This document shows, one piece after another, positions 25,818 to 34,572 of a stretch of DNA of 64,000 nucleotides. Under the pieces are notes generated by a model. The model did not search any database, was not told the origin of the DNA, and worked only from the letters and a program-made list of their open reading frames with translations. Position numbers and translations under genes: made by a program. Origin of the DNA: Gemmataceae bacterium (GTDB lineage: Bacteria; Planctomycetota; Planctomycetia; Gemmatales; Gemmataceae); contig JAHBXO010000006.1 in assembly GCA_019636445.1 (NCBI GenBank), positions 1 through 64,000 of the forward strand, given 5' to 3'. Positions within the stretch are counted from its first letter, which is position 1, and the number at the start of each line of letters is the position of its first letter.

Positions 25818-26933
25818 ATGCGGACACCCTTTGCGACCCTCGGCGTCGTCCTGCTCGGCGCGTTCCTCGGCAGCCTCGCCACCGGAATGCTGGTGCAACC
25901 GTCGCAGCCCGCCGTCGCGCAGGCGCCGCTGCCCGCCGCCGCGCCGCCCTTCGCTCCCGTTGGCGACGCCTTCGATGTCGTCGCCGCCAAGCTCGCGCCG
26001 TCCGTCGTGGCCGTCGACGCCCTCAAACCCCGCCTTCCCAGTACCGTCAACAAGGGCAAGCCGACGGAGGAATCGGGTTCCGGCGTGCTCCTGCGACTCG
26101 ACCGCGAGAACGGTATCTTCGCCGTAACCAACAACCACGTCGTCAGCGGCGCCAAGGCCGACGAAATCACCGTCACCCTCCACGACGGCCGCATCGTCCG
26201 CCCCACCCGTGTCTGGACCGATCCCGAAACTGACATCGCCCTGCTTCTGCTGGACGCGCCCGACCTCAAACCCGCGACCCTCGGCGACAGCGACCGCGTC
26301 CGCCCCGGCCAGTGGGTCCTTGCCTTCGGCAGCCCGTTCGGCCTGAACCAGACCGTCACCCACGGCATCATCTCCGCCCGCGACCGCGGCCAGATCAGCC
26401 TCGGCAACACCATCCGCATCAAGGAATTCCTTCAGACCGACGCCGCCATCAACCCCGGCTCCAGCGGCGGACCACTCGTCGGCACCGACGGCACCGTGAT
26501 CGGCATCAACACCGCCATCGCCTCCAACAGCGGCAGCAACTCCGGCGTCGCCTTCGCCATCCCCATCAACCTCGTCAAGCGTATCGGCCGCGAGCTGCTC
26601 CAGCGCGGCAGCGTGAACCGCGGCTACCTCGGCGTGCAGCTCGCCCCCACCCTCGAACCCGCCGAAGCCCTCCGCCTGGGCCTGGACAAGGTCCGCGGCG
26701 CGCTCGTCGATAGCGTGAATCCCGGCAGCCCCGCCGCCCTCGCCGGCCTGCTGCCCAAGGACGTGATCCTCAAACTCGAAGGCGTCGACCTCCGCGACGA
26801 AAACCACCTCATCAACATCGTCAGCAACCTTCCGCCGGACCACAAGGTTCGCCTCGGCGTCTGGCGCGAGAAGCAGCTCCGCAGCGTCGACGTGACGATC
26901 GGCGAATGGAGCACGTCGGCGAAGGCGAAGTGA
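25818..26933 (+). CDS. DegS/HtrA-like S1C serine protease with one PDZ domain
   Basis: The protein has 371 residues. An N-terminal hydrophobic segment (ATLGVVLLGAFLGSLATGMLV) acts as signal or anchor and is followed by a Pro/Ala linker. The protease domain has H107 (VTNNHVVSG), D139 (ETDIALLLL) and S216 (NPGSSGGPL), and a single PDZ domain covers residues ~275-360 (RGYLGVQLAP, SPAALAGLLPKDVILKLEG). One PDZ and a probable membrane anchor make it more DegS-like than DegP-like. It may cleave misfolded envelope proteins or an anti-sigma factor. It is a paralogue of the protease at 16490. Confidence 0.93.
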   Translation: MRTPFATLGVVLLGAFLGSLATGMLVQPSQPAVAQAPLPAAAPPFAPVGDAFDVVAAKLAPSVVAVDALKPRLPSTVNKGKPTEESGSGVLLRLDRENGIFAVTNNHVVSGAKADEITVTLHDGRIVRPTRVWTDPETDIALLLLDAPDLKPATLGDSDRVRPGQWVLAFGSPFGLNQTVTHGIISARDRGQISLGNTIRIKEFLQTDAAINPGSSGGPLVGTDGTVIGINTAIASNSGSNSGVAFAIPINLVKRIGRELLQRGSVNRGYLGVQLAPTLEPAEALRLGLDKVRGALVDSVNPGSPAALAGLLPKDVILKLEGVDLRDENHLINIVSNLPPDHKVRLGVWREKQLRSVDVTIGEWSTSAKAK

Positions 26934-26986
26934 ATATCATGGGACCGGGCGCACGCCGTGCGCCGCACCCGTGAGGTTCCGCCGAC

Positions 26987-29137
26987 ATGCTGCGCGAGGA
27001 ACAGATCGACATCCGACGGCAACGCGCCAAGGCCGGGCGCTTCGCCATCGAGAACCTCACCAAGAAACGCGTCTTCTCCGACTACGCCGTCACCAACCCC
27101 GAAAGCCGCGGGCGCTACACCGTCACCGTCCGCGGGTTCGACGTTGGCGATAACGCTTGCACCTGCCCCGACTTCAAATCGAACACACTCGGCACCTGCA
27201 AGCACATCGAGGCGGTACTCGAGCACCTCAAGGACGACCTGCCGGCGCACCTGCGCAAGAAGAAGGCCGCCGTCACGAGGCCGGAAGTGTATCTGCACTA
27301 CGGCGACCCGCTGCGCGTCGGGCTGCACCTGCCGCCGCGCCACTCCGACAAGCTGGCGCAGCTCGCCAAGCGCTTCTTCGACGACAAGGGCCTGTGGCAC
27401 GGCAAAGGCCGCTTCGAGGACCTGATCCCGGAGATCGAGCGCGCCCCGGAGGACGTGACGGTCCTGTCGGACGCGATGGAGTTCATCGGCCGCGAGGTCG
27501 AGCAGGCCGAGATGCTCGGGAAGGAGCGCGACTGGCTCGCGCAGCTCGGCGCGGGGGCGCTCGACTGGCCGCTCCTGCATGTACCACTCTACGAGTACCA
27601 GCTGCGCGGGGCGGTGTTTCTGGCGTGCCGCGGGCGGAGCATCCTCGGCGACGACATGGGCCTGGGCAAGACGGTGCAGACGCTGGCGGCGGTGGAGATC
27701 CTGGTGCGGGAGCGGAACATCGGCCGCGTGCTCGTGGTCGCGCCGTCGTCGGTGAAGTACCAGTGGGCGACGGAGATCCGCAAGTTCACGAGCCGCGCCG
27801 TGCAGGTCATCGACGGCAGCCCGGAGGAACGGCTGGACCAGTATCGTGAACCGGCGTTTTATCGACTGGTGAACTACGAGCAGGTCGTGCGGGACCGCGA
27901 GGCGCTGAATGCCTGGAAGCCGGACGTCGTGGTGCTCGACGAGGCGCAGCGGATCAAGAACTGGGAATCGAAGACCTCCAAGGAGGTGAAGAAACTGGCG
28001 AGCCGGTACGCGATGGTGCTGACCGGCACGCCGCTGGAGAACCGGCTGGAGGAACTGTACAGCATCGTGCAGTTCGTGGACGAGCGGCGGTTCGGCCCGG
28101 CGTTCCAGTTCCTGCACGACCACCGCGTGCTCGACGCCGACGGGAACCTGATCGGCTACCGGAACCTCGACGCGATCCGGGAGAAGCTCGCACCAATCTT
28201 TCTGCGGCGCACGCGCGCCGAAGTATTGACGCAACTGCCGGAGCGCACCGACAGCACCGTCTTCGTCGAACTCGCGGACGAGCAGCGCGGCCCCTACGAC
28301 GACCAGCGCACCACGCTCGCCCGGTTGCTGGGCAAGGGCTACCTTTCGGACCTCGACCGCAAGCGCGTGCTCGCGTGCCTCGCCAACCTGCGCATGATCT
28401 GCGACAGCCTGTTCCTCTTCGACAAGCGCACGCGCGTCTCGCCGAAGCTCGCGGAGCTGGAGGTGCTGCTGCCGGAACTGCTGGAGGACGAGGCGCACAA
28501 GCTCGTGATCTTCAGCCAGTGGGAGACGATGGTACAGGAGACGGCCGCGGTGCTTTCGAAGCTCGACATCGGCTTCGCGCTGCTGCATGGCGGGATGAAC
28601 GGCAAGGAGCGGCAGTCGGCGTTGAAGAAGTTCCAGACGGACCCGGAATGCCGCGCGTTCCTGAGCACCGATGCGGGCGGGACGGGGTTGAACTTGCAGG
28701 TGGCGGACACGGTGGTGAACCTGGAGCTGCCGTGGAACCCGGCGACGCTGGAGCAGCGGATCGCGCGCGTGCACCGGATGGGCCAGAAGCGGCCGGTGCG
28801 GGTGGTGAACCTGGCGACGCGGGACACGATCGAGGAGCGCGTGCTGCGGACGCTGGAGGCGAAGCGGAACCTGTTCGCGGGCCTGTTCGACGGGGACGAG
28901 GACGACGTGCCGGTGGGCACGGTGGCACCCGGGGCGCTGCTGTCGGCGGTGCGGGAATTGTTGGAGGATGTGAAGGTGGAGCCGACGGCGGTGGTCGCGC
29001 CGCCGGTCGGCGGGGTCGAGGTGTGGCAGGCGGCGGCGGCGTTCGTGGAATCGCTGGCCGCCGCCGGCGCGCCCCCGCCGGAAGTGGCCGGGCGGTTGCG
29101 GGCCGCGCTCAAGGGGTTGGAGAAGCGGCTGGAGTAA
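26987..29137 (+). CDS. SNF2-family helicase-like ATPase with N-terminal SWIM zinc finger
   Basis: The protein has 716 residues. A SWIM finger is visible at C58, C60, C71 and H73 (ACTCPDFKSNTLGTCKHIEAVL). The SNF2 ATPase core follows: Q-motif region LYEYQLRGAVFL, Walker A GDDMGLGKT (221-229), DEAQ at 318-321, TGTPLENRLEELYSI, then the C-terminal lobe with LVIFSQWETMV, LLHGGMNGKER, FLSTDAGGTGLNLQ and ARVHRMGQKRPVRV. The C-terminal ~100 residues are Ala/Val-rich and unassigned. Such proteins translocate on double-stranded DNA and remodel nucleoprotein complexes; in bacteria some act in defence or RNA polymerase recycling. The SWIM finger suggests DNA or protein binding. It converges with the large membrane-protein gene. 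Confidence 0.93.
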   Translation: MLREEQIDIRRQRAKAGRFAIENLTKKRVFSDYAVTNPESRGRYTVTVRGFDVGDNACTCPDFKSNTLGTCKHIEAVLEHLKDDLPAHLRKKKAAVTRPEVYLHYGDPLRVGLHLPPRHSDKLAQLAKRFFDDKGLWHGKGRFEDLIPEIERAPEDVTVLSDAMEFIGREVEQAEMLGKERDWLAQLGAGALDWPLLHVPLYEYQLRGAVFLACRGRSILGDDMGLGKTVQTLAAVEILVRERNIGRVLVVAPSSVKYQWATEIRKFTSRAVQVIDGSPEERLDQYREPAFYRLVNYEQVVRDREALNAWKPDVVVLDEAQRIKNWESKTSKEVKKLASRYAMVLTGTPLENRLEELYSIVQFVDERRFGPAFQFLHDHRVLDADGNLIGYRNLDAIREKLAPIFLRRTRAEVLTQLPERTDSTVFVELADEQRGPYDDQRTTLARLLGKGYLSDLDRKRVLACLANLRMICDSLFLFDKRTRVSPKLAELEVLLPELLEDEAHKLVIFSQWETMVQETAAVLSKLDIGFALLHGGMNGKERQSALKKFQTDPECRAFLSTDAGGTGLNLQVADTVVNLELPWNPATLEQRIARVHRMGQKRPVRVVNLATRDTIEERVLRTLEAKRNLFAGLFDGDEDDVPVGTVAPGALLSAVRELLEDVKVEPTAVVAPPVGGVEVWQAAAAFVESLAAAGAPPPEVAGRLRAALKGLEKRLE

Positions 29138-29187
29138 TCCGGCTTGAATCGGGCGCGATGGTTCATCGGGAGGAACTCGGCGAGCGT

Positions 29188-32010
29188 TCACCCGCTCCGG
29201 GCGTCCCACCGCTTGACCCATTCGCTCCACGCGGGTGGCTCGGGGCTGGCGGCGGCCGCGGCGGCGTGCATGCCGGCGACGGCGGCACTCTCGTCCGCCG
29301 TTGCCGTCCCGTTCTCGAAGCACGTTTCCCCCACGATCTCGCCGTCGACCAGTTCCCACGACAGCGTGAGCGTGCCATTTCCCTTCGCCAGCGTGGCCTC
29401 GATGCGCCGGCAGCCAAGCACCACCGATTCCACTCGCGCGGCGGGGTCGTTCAGGAACGGCAACAACTCCCATTCGAGCTGCCGGCGGACGGCTTCTTCG
29501 ACGTGGTGGAGTTCGTGCAACAGTTGCCGGCGTTTGCGCTCGTCGGGCGTGGCGGCGTCGTGGAGGGCGCGGAGTTTACGGTACAGTTTCGGCACGGTGC
29601 CGGAGTGGAAGCCGGGGCGGAGCAGGCCGCGCATCGACTCGCCGTGGTGGCCGATCGGTACGGGGCGCAGGCGCTCGGGCCGGTTCGCCGAGTACAGCCG
29701 CCAGTTCTCCTTCAGCTCCCAGGCGATGAAACCGAAGATGCCGGGGATGGCGTTCACGATGGTGCCCATCGTCCAGGGTGAGAGGCCGGTCCAGCGCGAC
29801 AGTTGCGGTACCATCGGCCAGATGACCTTGTGCGAGACCGTGACGACGGGGAAGTGCTTCACCGGGTTCACCTGCGGTTCGACGAGCAGGTAGAAGACGA
29901 AGCGCGTGACATAGGCGATCGGGAACCAGACGACGCCGACGGCGACCTTGAGCCAGAGCATCTCCTTCGATTGCCCTTCGCGGAAGCGCAGCGCCTCGTC
30001 GGCGGCGTAGAGCAGGCGTTCGACGGCGTCGGCGACTTCGCGGAACGCCCAGACGAACCACGACACGAGGCCGGGGATGAGGCTGGCCCAGAGGAAGCGG
30101 CCGGTATCGAGGGCGGCCTCGGCGAGGGTGTCGTAGAGTAGTCGTCCCGGCGGCGAATGGATGGCGATGAACGAAACCGCGAACGCCAGTACGCCGACGC
30201 CGACGGCGATGCCGGGCGAGAAGAGATCCGAGTAGAGGATCGTGGCGAGCGCGGCGATGAGGCCAAGAGCGAGCGGCAGCGCGACGGTGCGCCAGAAGTA
30301 TTGCACGACGCGGCTTTCGACGGCATAGCGGACGAACCGCGATCGCAGGACCGCGCGCGGCCAGCGGACACAGACCGTGGCGAGTGCCGTGCCGAATTGT
30401 CCGAGGGCGCGACCGACGGCGGCGCGGAACTCCCGCGAGTTGACGAGGCCAAGGAAGAACAGGCCGAGCGGCGCGAGCGTCCACCAGTGGACGAGGTGCG
30501 GGTGGTGGCCTTCGCCCAGCAGGCCGAAGGCGGCGCCGAGGCTGGCGGCACCGTGGACGACATGCTGAAGGAATTCGAGCGCAAGGAACGCCCCGCCGAA
30601 CGGGAGGAGCAGGAAGAGTGCGACGGTGCGGCCGATCGGTGTGCCGAACCCGGCGGCGCTCATCCGCTGGATGCCGCGCAGGTAGATTTCGCCGCGCTGG
30701 TAGATGCCGAAGAGTTCCTGGCCGAGGAGTTTGTCGGCGCGGAGAAGTTCGTCGCCCGTGGCGATCTCGCGGACGCCGTCGAGGTCCTGGAGCTTGAGGT
30801 TGTTCCGGGCGATGGCGTCGCGGAGGTCGGCGAGGCGGAAGAAACCGCGTTCGCAGACGACGTGGATCAGTTCGGCGACGAGCTTGTCGCGGGCGACCGA
30901 TTCGACGCGGCCGTTCGGAAGGAGACCGGCGCGGTCGAGGGCGTCGCGCAGGATCGGCGCGAGCGTCGCGCGGATGCGTTCCTCGGCGGCATGGCGTTCG
31001 TGGGATAGCCGCTGCTCCCACGCGCGGCGCGCCCGCGCGTCGAGCGGGACGCGGGCGAGGTGGCGCTCGGCCTTCGCCAGGTGCCGCAGTCGGATGATGT
31101 CCCGCGCCTTGTCGAGCGGCTGTTTCAACGGCCGCTTCCCGAACGAGCGCAGCCACTCGAACGGCGCAACGGCGTACTGCGGCCCGGCGAGGTCGAGCGC
31201 CATCTTCTGGAGTTCGTAGAGCGCCTTGGCGGCCGGGGTCCAGGTCGCGGACGTCGTGTGCGGCAGCAGCCCCGCGAGCGCCGCGTTCCATTCCGCCGAA
31301 CCCGATTCGTCCAACAGGAGCGTATCTCGAAGCCGACCGCCGAGTCCTTCGCACAGGATGCCGACGGCGGCCGCGCGGTCCTCCGGCCGGCGATGGTATT
31401 CGATGGCGCGACGAACGTGATTCTTCGTCCCGGCGACGATCGCCGCCACCTCCGGCCAGTGCACCGCGGTAAGCGCGGGCAATGGCGAATGATCGGCGTG
31501 ACCGCCATCGGCGGCGAGCAGCGGGAAGACGTCCGAGAGGACCTCCGGCCGGTTTTGGCGCAGTTCCGCGACGACGGCGTGGAACGCCCGTCCCGTCTCC
31601 TCCTCCGTCGCGTCCGCCGGCAGGAGATGATCCGATTCGAGAACGAAGCGGACCTCGCGCCGCGCCGCTTCGGGAAGTGCCCGGTACTCGGTGTCGGTCG
31701 CCGTTTGGGCGAACCGGGCACGGTCCAGCAAACGGTCGTAGACCGTGTGCAGCGCCTCGATCGGGCAGCCGTGGAGCAGGCGGTCGTCCGGCGTGGTGAT
31801 CAGCAGGAGTTTCGATTGGCCCGGTTCCGCGGCGAGGTCCGGCACGCGGTCCGCCGGCACCCACAGCGGGAGGCGCGGGTTGTCCGGGACGCGGTCCCCG
31901 GCCTCGAGCGTCGCCGCCAGCGCCCGCAGGAGCGCCAGCTCCGACACGAGCCGCACCGCCGGCTCGCGCTCCCGGAGGCGTCGTTCGTGGGGGTCGGACG
32001 ATAACGGCAC
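29188..32010 (-). CDS. Large multi-pass membrane protein of unknown function
   Basis: The protein has 940 residues. Residues 1-~440 are soluble and helix-rich, with many charged repeats but no motif I recognise. Roughly residues 450-760 carry at least seven hydrophobic segments (such as TVALFLLLPFGGAFLALEFL, LPLALGLIAALATILY, IAVGVGVLAFAVSFIAIH, LWASLIPGLVSWFVWAF and IVNAIPGIFGFIAWEL). The C-terminal ~170 residues are soluble and contain ELHHVEEAVRRQLEWELLPFLND. I recall similarly sized proteins in other planctomycetes, all uncharacterised. It converges with the SNF2 gene, and the gap to the next gene upstream is 456 bases minus that gene's own end region, so it may be transcribed from its own promoter. 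Confidence 0.8.
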   Translation of the reverse strand: MPLSSDPHERRLREREPAVRLVSELALLRALAATLEAGDRVPDNPRLPLWVPADRVPDLAAEPGQSKLLLITTPDDRLLHGCPIEALHTVYDRLLDRARFAQTATDTEYRALPEAARREVRFVLESDHLLPADATEEETGRAFHAVVAELRQNRPEVLSDVFPLLAADGGHADHSPLPALTAVHWPEVAAIVAGTKNHVRRAIEYHRRPEDRAAAVGILCEGLGGRLRDTLLLDESGSAEWNAALAGLLPHTTSATWTPAAKALYELQKMALDLAGPQYAVAPFEWLRSFGKRPLKQPLDKARDIIRLRHLAKAERHLARVPLDARARRAWEQRLSHERHAAEERIRATLAPILRDALDRAGLLPNGRVESVARDKLVAELIHVVCERGFFRLADLRDAIARNNLKLQDLDGVREIATGDELLRADKLLGQELFGIYQRGEIYLRGIQRMSAAGFGTPIGRTVALFLLLPFGGAFLALEFLQHVVHGAASLGAAFGLLGEGHHPHLVHWWTLAPLGLFFLGLVNSREFRAAVGRALGQFGTALATVCVRWPRAVLRSRFVRYAVESRVVQYFWRTVALPLALGLIAALATILYSDLFSPGIAVGVGVLAFAVSFIAIHSPPGRLLYDTLAEAALDTGRFLWASLIPGLVSWFVWAFREVADAVERLLYAADEALRFREGQSKEMLWLKVAVGVVWFPIAYVTRFVFYLLVEPQVNPVKHFPVVTVSHKVIWPMVPQLSRWTGLSPWTMGTIVNAIPGIFGFIAWELKENWRLYSANRPERLRPVPIGHHGESMRGLLRPGFHSGTVPKLYRKLRALHDAATPDERKRRQLLHELHHVEEAVRRQLEWELLPFLNDPAARVESVVLGCRRIEATLAKGNGTLTLSWELVDGEIVGETCFENGTATADESAAVAGMHAAAAAASPEPPAWSEWVKRWDARSG

Positions 32011-32063
32011 GGCGAGGCTCCGGTACGGTCCGGATGTTGTACCGAACCGGATTTCGCGGAGAA

Positions 32064-34466
32064 TCAGCGCTTCAGCGAATAAAGGACGGCGGCGGCACCG
32101 AGTTTGAGGGCGCTCTCCGTCGAGTGGCCCAGGCAGTCGGTGGACTTGTGGCGTTCGAGCGCGCAGCCGATGTCGAACTTGCTGTAGATGACGACCCAGC
32201 GGCCGTCGATCTTGATGCCTTCCAGGGCCGGGGGCAGGTCCTTGAATCCACCGTCGGCGCCGGCACCGTCGGCCTTCTCGCGCCGTTGCACGGTCTTGAT
32301 CTCCACGCCGCCCATCTTCGCGGAAAAGAGATCATCCGTGACCGGGATCGGCTCCAGCTTGCGATCGGGATAGAGCTTCTTCACCATCTCACGGAACGAC
32401 TTGTCGAACTCCGGTTTGCCGCAGGCGCTGTCGGCGAAGAGCAGGCCGCCCGTGTCGAGGCAATCGGCGAGGTTCTTCAGTTCGGCGTCGGTGATGTCGA
32501 TGGCGCGGCGGCCGTGCAGGTAGATGAACTTGTACTTGTCCAGTTCCGGATCGTTCGGCAGGATCATCTGCTTGTCGAGGACGGTGTCGACGCCGGTGGT
32601 GGTCTTGATGTGGGCCATGAGGTTGCGCATGGCGGCCGGGGCGGGCGGGTTGTCGCCGCGGAGGCGGAGCTGCGCCGGCTTGAGGGCGCCGCGCGGCGGC
32701 GTGAGGTCGTTCTTCGGGTCGGCGATGGCCACCTTCGTGCCGCGCTGCTCGGGCGGCTGCATCCCCGTCGCGTACGCGATCACATTGCCGGCGAACTGGT
32801 AGGCGCGCTGGCCCCGGTTCGTCGCCGGCACCCCCTTCGACACCATGAACCGGTTCTCCTCCCAGTAGCCCGCGAGCGGCTTCGTGCTCAGCACCACCAC
32901 GGTCTTGCAGCCGCGCTCGAGGCACTCCACACCCGTGATGTCCGCCGGGGAGACGTTGAAGAACGACCGCCACACCGGGTGCTCCGGCCCCATCGGCACC
33001 ATCTGGTTTTCGGGGAACAACTCCTTCATCAGCTTGCGGAACTCGATGGCGAACTCTTCGCTGCCGCAGCACGCCTCGGCGAAGAGGAAGCCGCCTTCGT
33101 CCACGTACTTCTTGAGCAGGTCCTTCTGCGTACCGGTGAGGTTCGGGCGCGTGTGGCCGTTCATGTAGACGATCGGGCACGAGAGGAGCGACTCGACTTC
33201 CGCCTTGAGCTTCTCGCCGGTGAGGTCGATCTTGCGGGCATCGTAGACCTGCCAGGCGAGGGGCAGGCCGTTGAAGAGTTCGCGGCTGGCGAATTCCGTC
33301 AGGTGGCGGGCGTCGCTCTGCTTGCGGTTCCATCCGACGATGTCGCGGGGTTCGCCGAGGCCGGTCTCGAAGGCGAGCTTGGTGAGCAGGATCGGCGTGC
33401 GACCCTTCGAGAGGAAGAGGAGGGCGAAGCTGGTGGCGATGTTGGGGAAGCCATCGGCGGCGCGGCCCGTGCCGGTCCACGAGCCCTCGGCGTTCTGGAT
33501 GCGCGTGAGGTGGTCGCAGCCTTCACGATACCAGTCGTACTTGCCGATGAATCGCTGGCCGGAGATACGGCCGAGCCGTTCGAGGCCGTAGATGTTGTAG
33601 AAGACCGATTTCAGCCCCGGCACGTTGTCGAAGTTGAAGCGGTTGGCGATCCAGTTCATCCCCTTGGCGACGGGTCCGTTGGTGGAGTAGACGCCGCAGT
33701 TGGCGGCGACGCCGGAGAGTTCGTCGAGTTTCTGCTCGCTGGCGTTGAGTCCCATGCCGGCGATCAGCAGGCCGCAGACGCCGGCGGTGGTCATGGTGAA
33801 GCTCGGCCCGGAGAGGCCGCCGAAGTTCCGCGTGTAGTCGTAGGTCCAGTAGGCTTCGTTCTTGGGGACGTTGTCCTTGTCCTGCTTCTGGATGGAGAGA
33901 TACAGTTCGCGGATTTCGGCCCAGTGTTTGTCGTCGATCTTGATGCCGGCCTGCTTGGCGGCGTAGAGGCCCAGGAGCGCGTACTGCGTGTTGGACGCGT
34001 CCGGGATCGGGTTCATCGGGTAGCTCCAACCCTTGAGCTTGCCCCCTTCGCGGATCGTGTTCGCCAGCAGCCAGTCGACGTTCTTCTGGATCCGTTCGAG
34101 GTCCTTCGTCTGCCGCGCCTCGGCGTAGACCATCGTGGTCAGGGCGACGACGTACGTCTTCTCGGGCGGAAGCTTGCGGAGGAATTCGAGCGCCCGCTGG
34201 ATCGCCTTGTCCTCCGCCGGCACGCCGCAATTCAGGAGCGCAAGCGTGGCGAGCGCGGTCTGCCCGCCGACCTGGTTCGCGAGGTTCTCGAGGACGACGC
34301 CTTCCCAGTTCCCCTTCCCGGCCTCGCGTTCGAGGAGGAATCGCTTGCCCTTGTCGATGGCCCGGTTCACGCGGTTGACGAAATCCGCGTCGGCGTCGGC
34401 GGCGGATGCCGGCGCGGCGATGAGCAGCAGGGCGATGGCGACGGCAAGCGGGCGGAGGATGGACAT
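32064..34466 (-). CDS. Exported alpha/alpha-toroid protein with two DUF4159 domains
   Basis: The protein has 800 residues from the ATG at 34466, where the signal peptide begins (MSILRPLAVAIALLLIAAPASA). Residues ~25-410 hold repeated prenyltransferase/squalene-cyclase-like units (GKRFLLEREAGKGNWEG, TALATLALLNCGVP, SNTQYALLGLYAAKQAG, AEGSWTGTGRAADGFPNIATSFALLFL). Two DUF4159 units follow: one near residues 430-545 (DLTGEKLKAEVESLLSCPIVYMNGH, GGFLFAEACCG) and one near 640-770 (YKFIYLHGRRAIDITDAE, GGLLFADSACG). DUF4159 resembles a glutamine-amidotransferase-like fold without its nucleophile. The protein is exported; activity is unknown. Such proteins are common in planctomycetes. Confidence 0.85.
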   Translation of the reverse strand: MSILRPLAVAIALLLIAAPASAADADADFVNRVNRAIDKGKRFLLEREAGKGNWEGVVLENLANQVGGQTALATLALLNCGVPAEDKAIQRALEFLRKLPPEKTYVVALTTMVYAEARQTKDLERIQKNVDWLLANTIREGGKLKGWSYPMNPIPDASNTQYALLGLYAAKQAGIKIDDKHWAEIRELYLSIQKQDKDNVPKNEAYWTYDYTRNFGGLSGPSFTMTTAGVCGLLIAGMGLNASEQKLDELSGVAANCGVYSTNGPVAKGMNWIANRFNFDNVPGLKSVFYNIYGLERLGRISGQRFIGKYDWYREGCDHLTRIQNAEGSWTGTGRAADGFPNIATSFALLFLSKGRTPILLTKLAFETGLGEPRDIVGWNRKQSDARHLTEFASRELFNGLPLAWQVYDARKIDLTGEKLKAEVESLLSCPIVYMNGHTRPNLTGTQKDLLKKYVDEGGFLFAEACCGSEEFAIEFRKLMKELFPENQMVPMGPEHPVWRSFFNVSPADITGVECLERGCKTVVVLSTKPLAGYWEENRFMVSKGVPATNRGQRAYQFAGNVIAYATGMQPPEQRGTKVAIADPKNDLTPPRGALKPAQLRLRGDNPPAPAAMRNLMAHIKTTTGVDTVLDKQMILPNDPELDKYKFIYLHGRRAIDITDAELKNLADCLDTGGLLFADSACGKPEFDKSFREMVKKLYPDRKLEPIPVTDDLFSAKMGGVEIKTVQRREKADGAGADGGFKDLPPALEGIKIDGRWVVIYSKFDIGCALERHKSTDCLGHSTESALKLGAAAVLYSLKR

Positions 34467-34572
34467 GGAAGCGCTCCCGGCGCGGGCGGATACCGCCATC
34501 ATACCAACCGGATCGGGGCGACGGCGTTGGCGGACCGAGTCGAATCGCTATTCGTCCGGCCAGAGGGCCGCT

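Noticed and set aside
26940..26980. Short G+C hairpin (GGCGCAC and its complement) between the protease and SNF2 genes
   Set aside because: The stem is only 7 bp, has no T tract and is common by chance at this base composition.
26624..29473. Minus-strand frame of about 950 codons over the SNF2 gene
   Set aside because: It is a shadow of the SWIM-SNF2 gene and the 3' part of the neighbouring protease; composition is Arg/His/Leu-biased.
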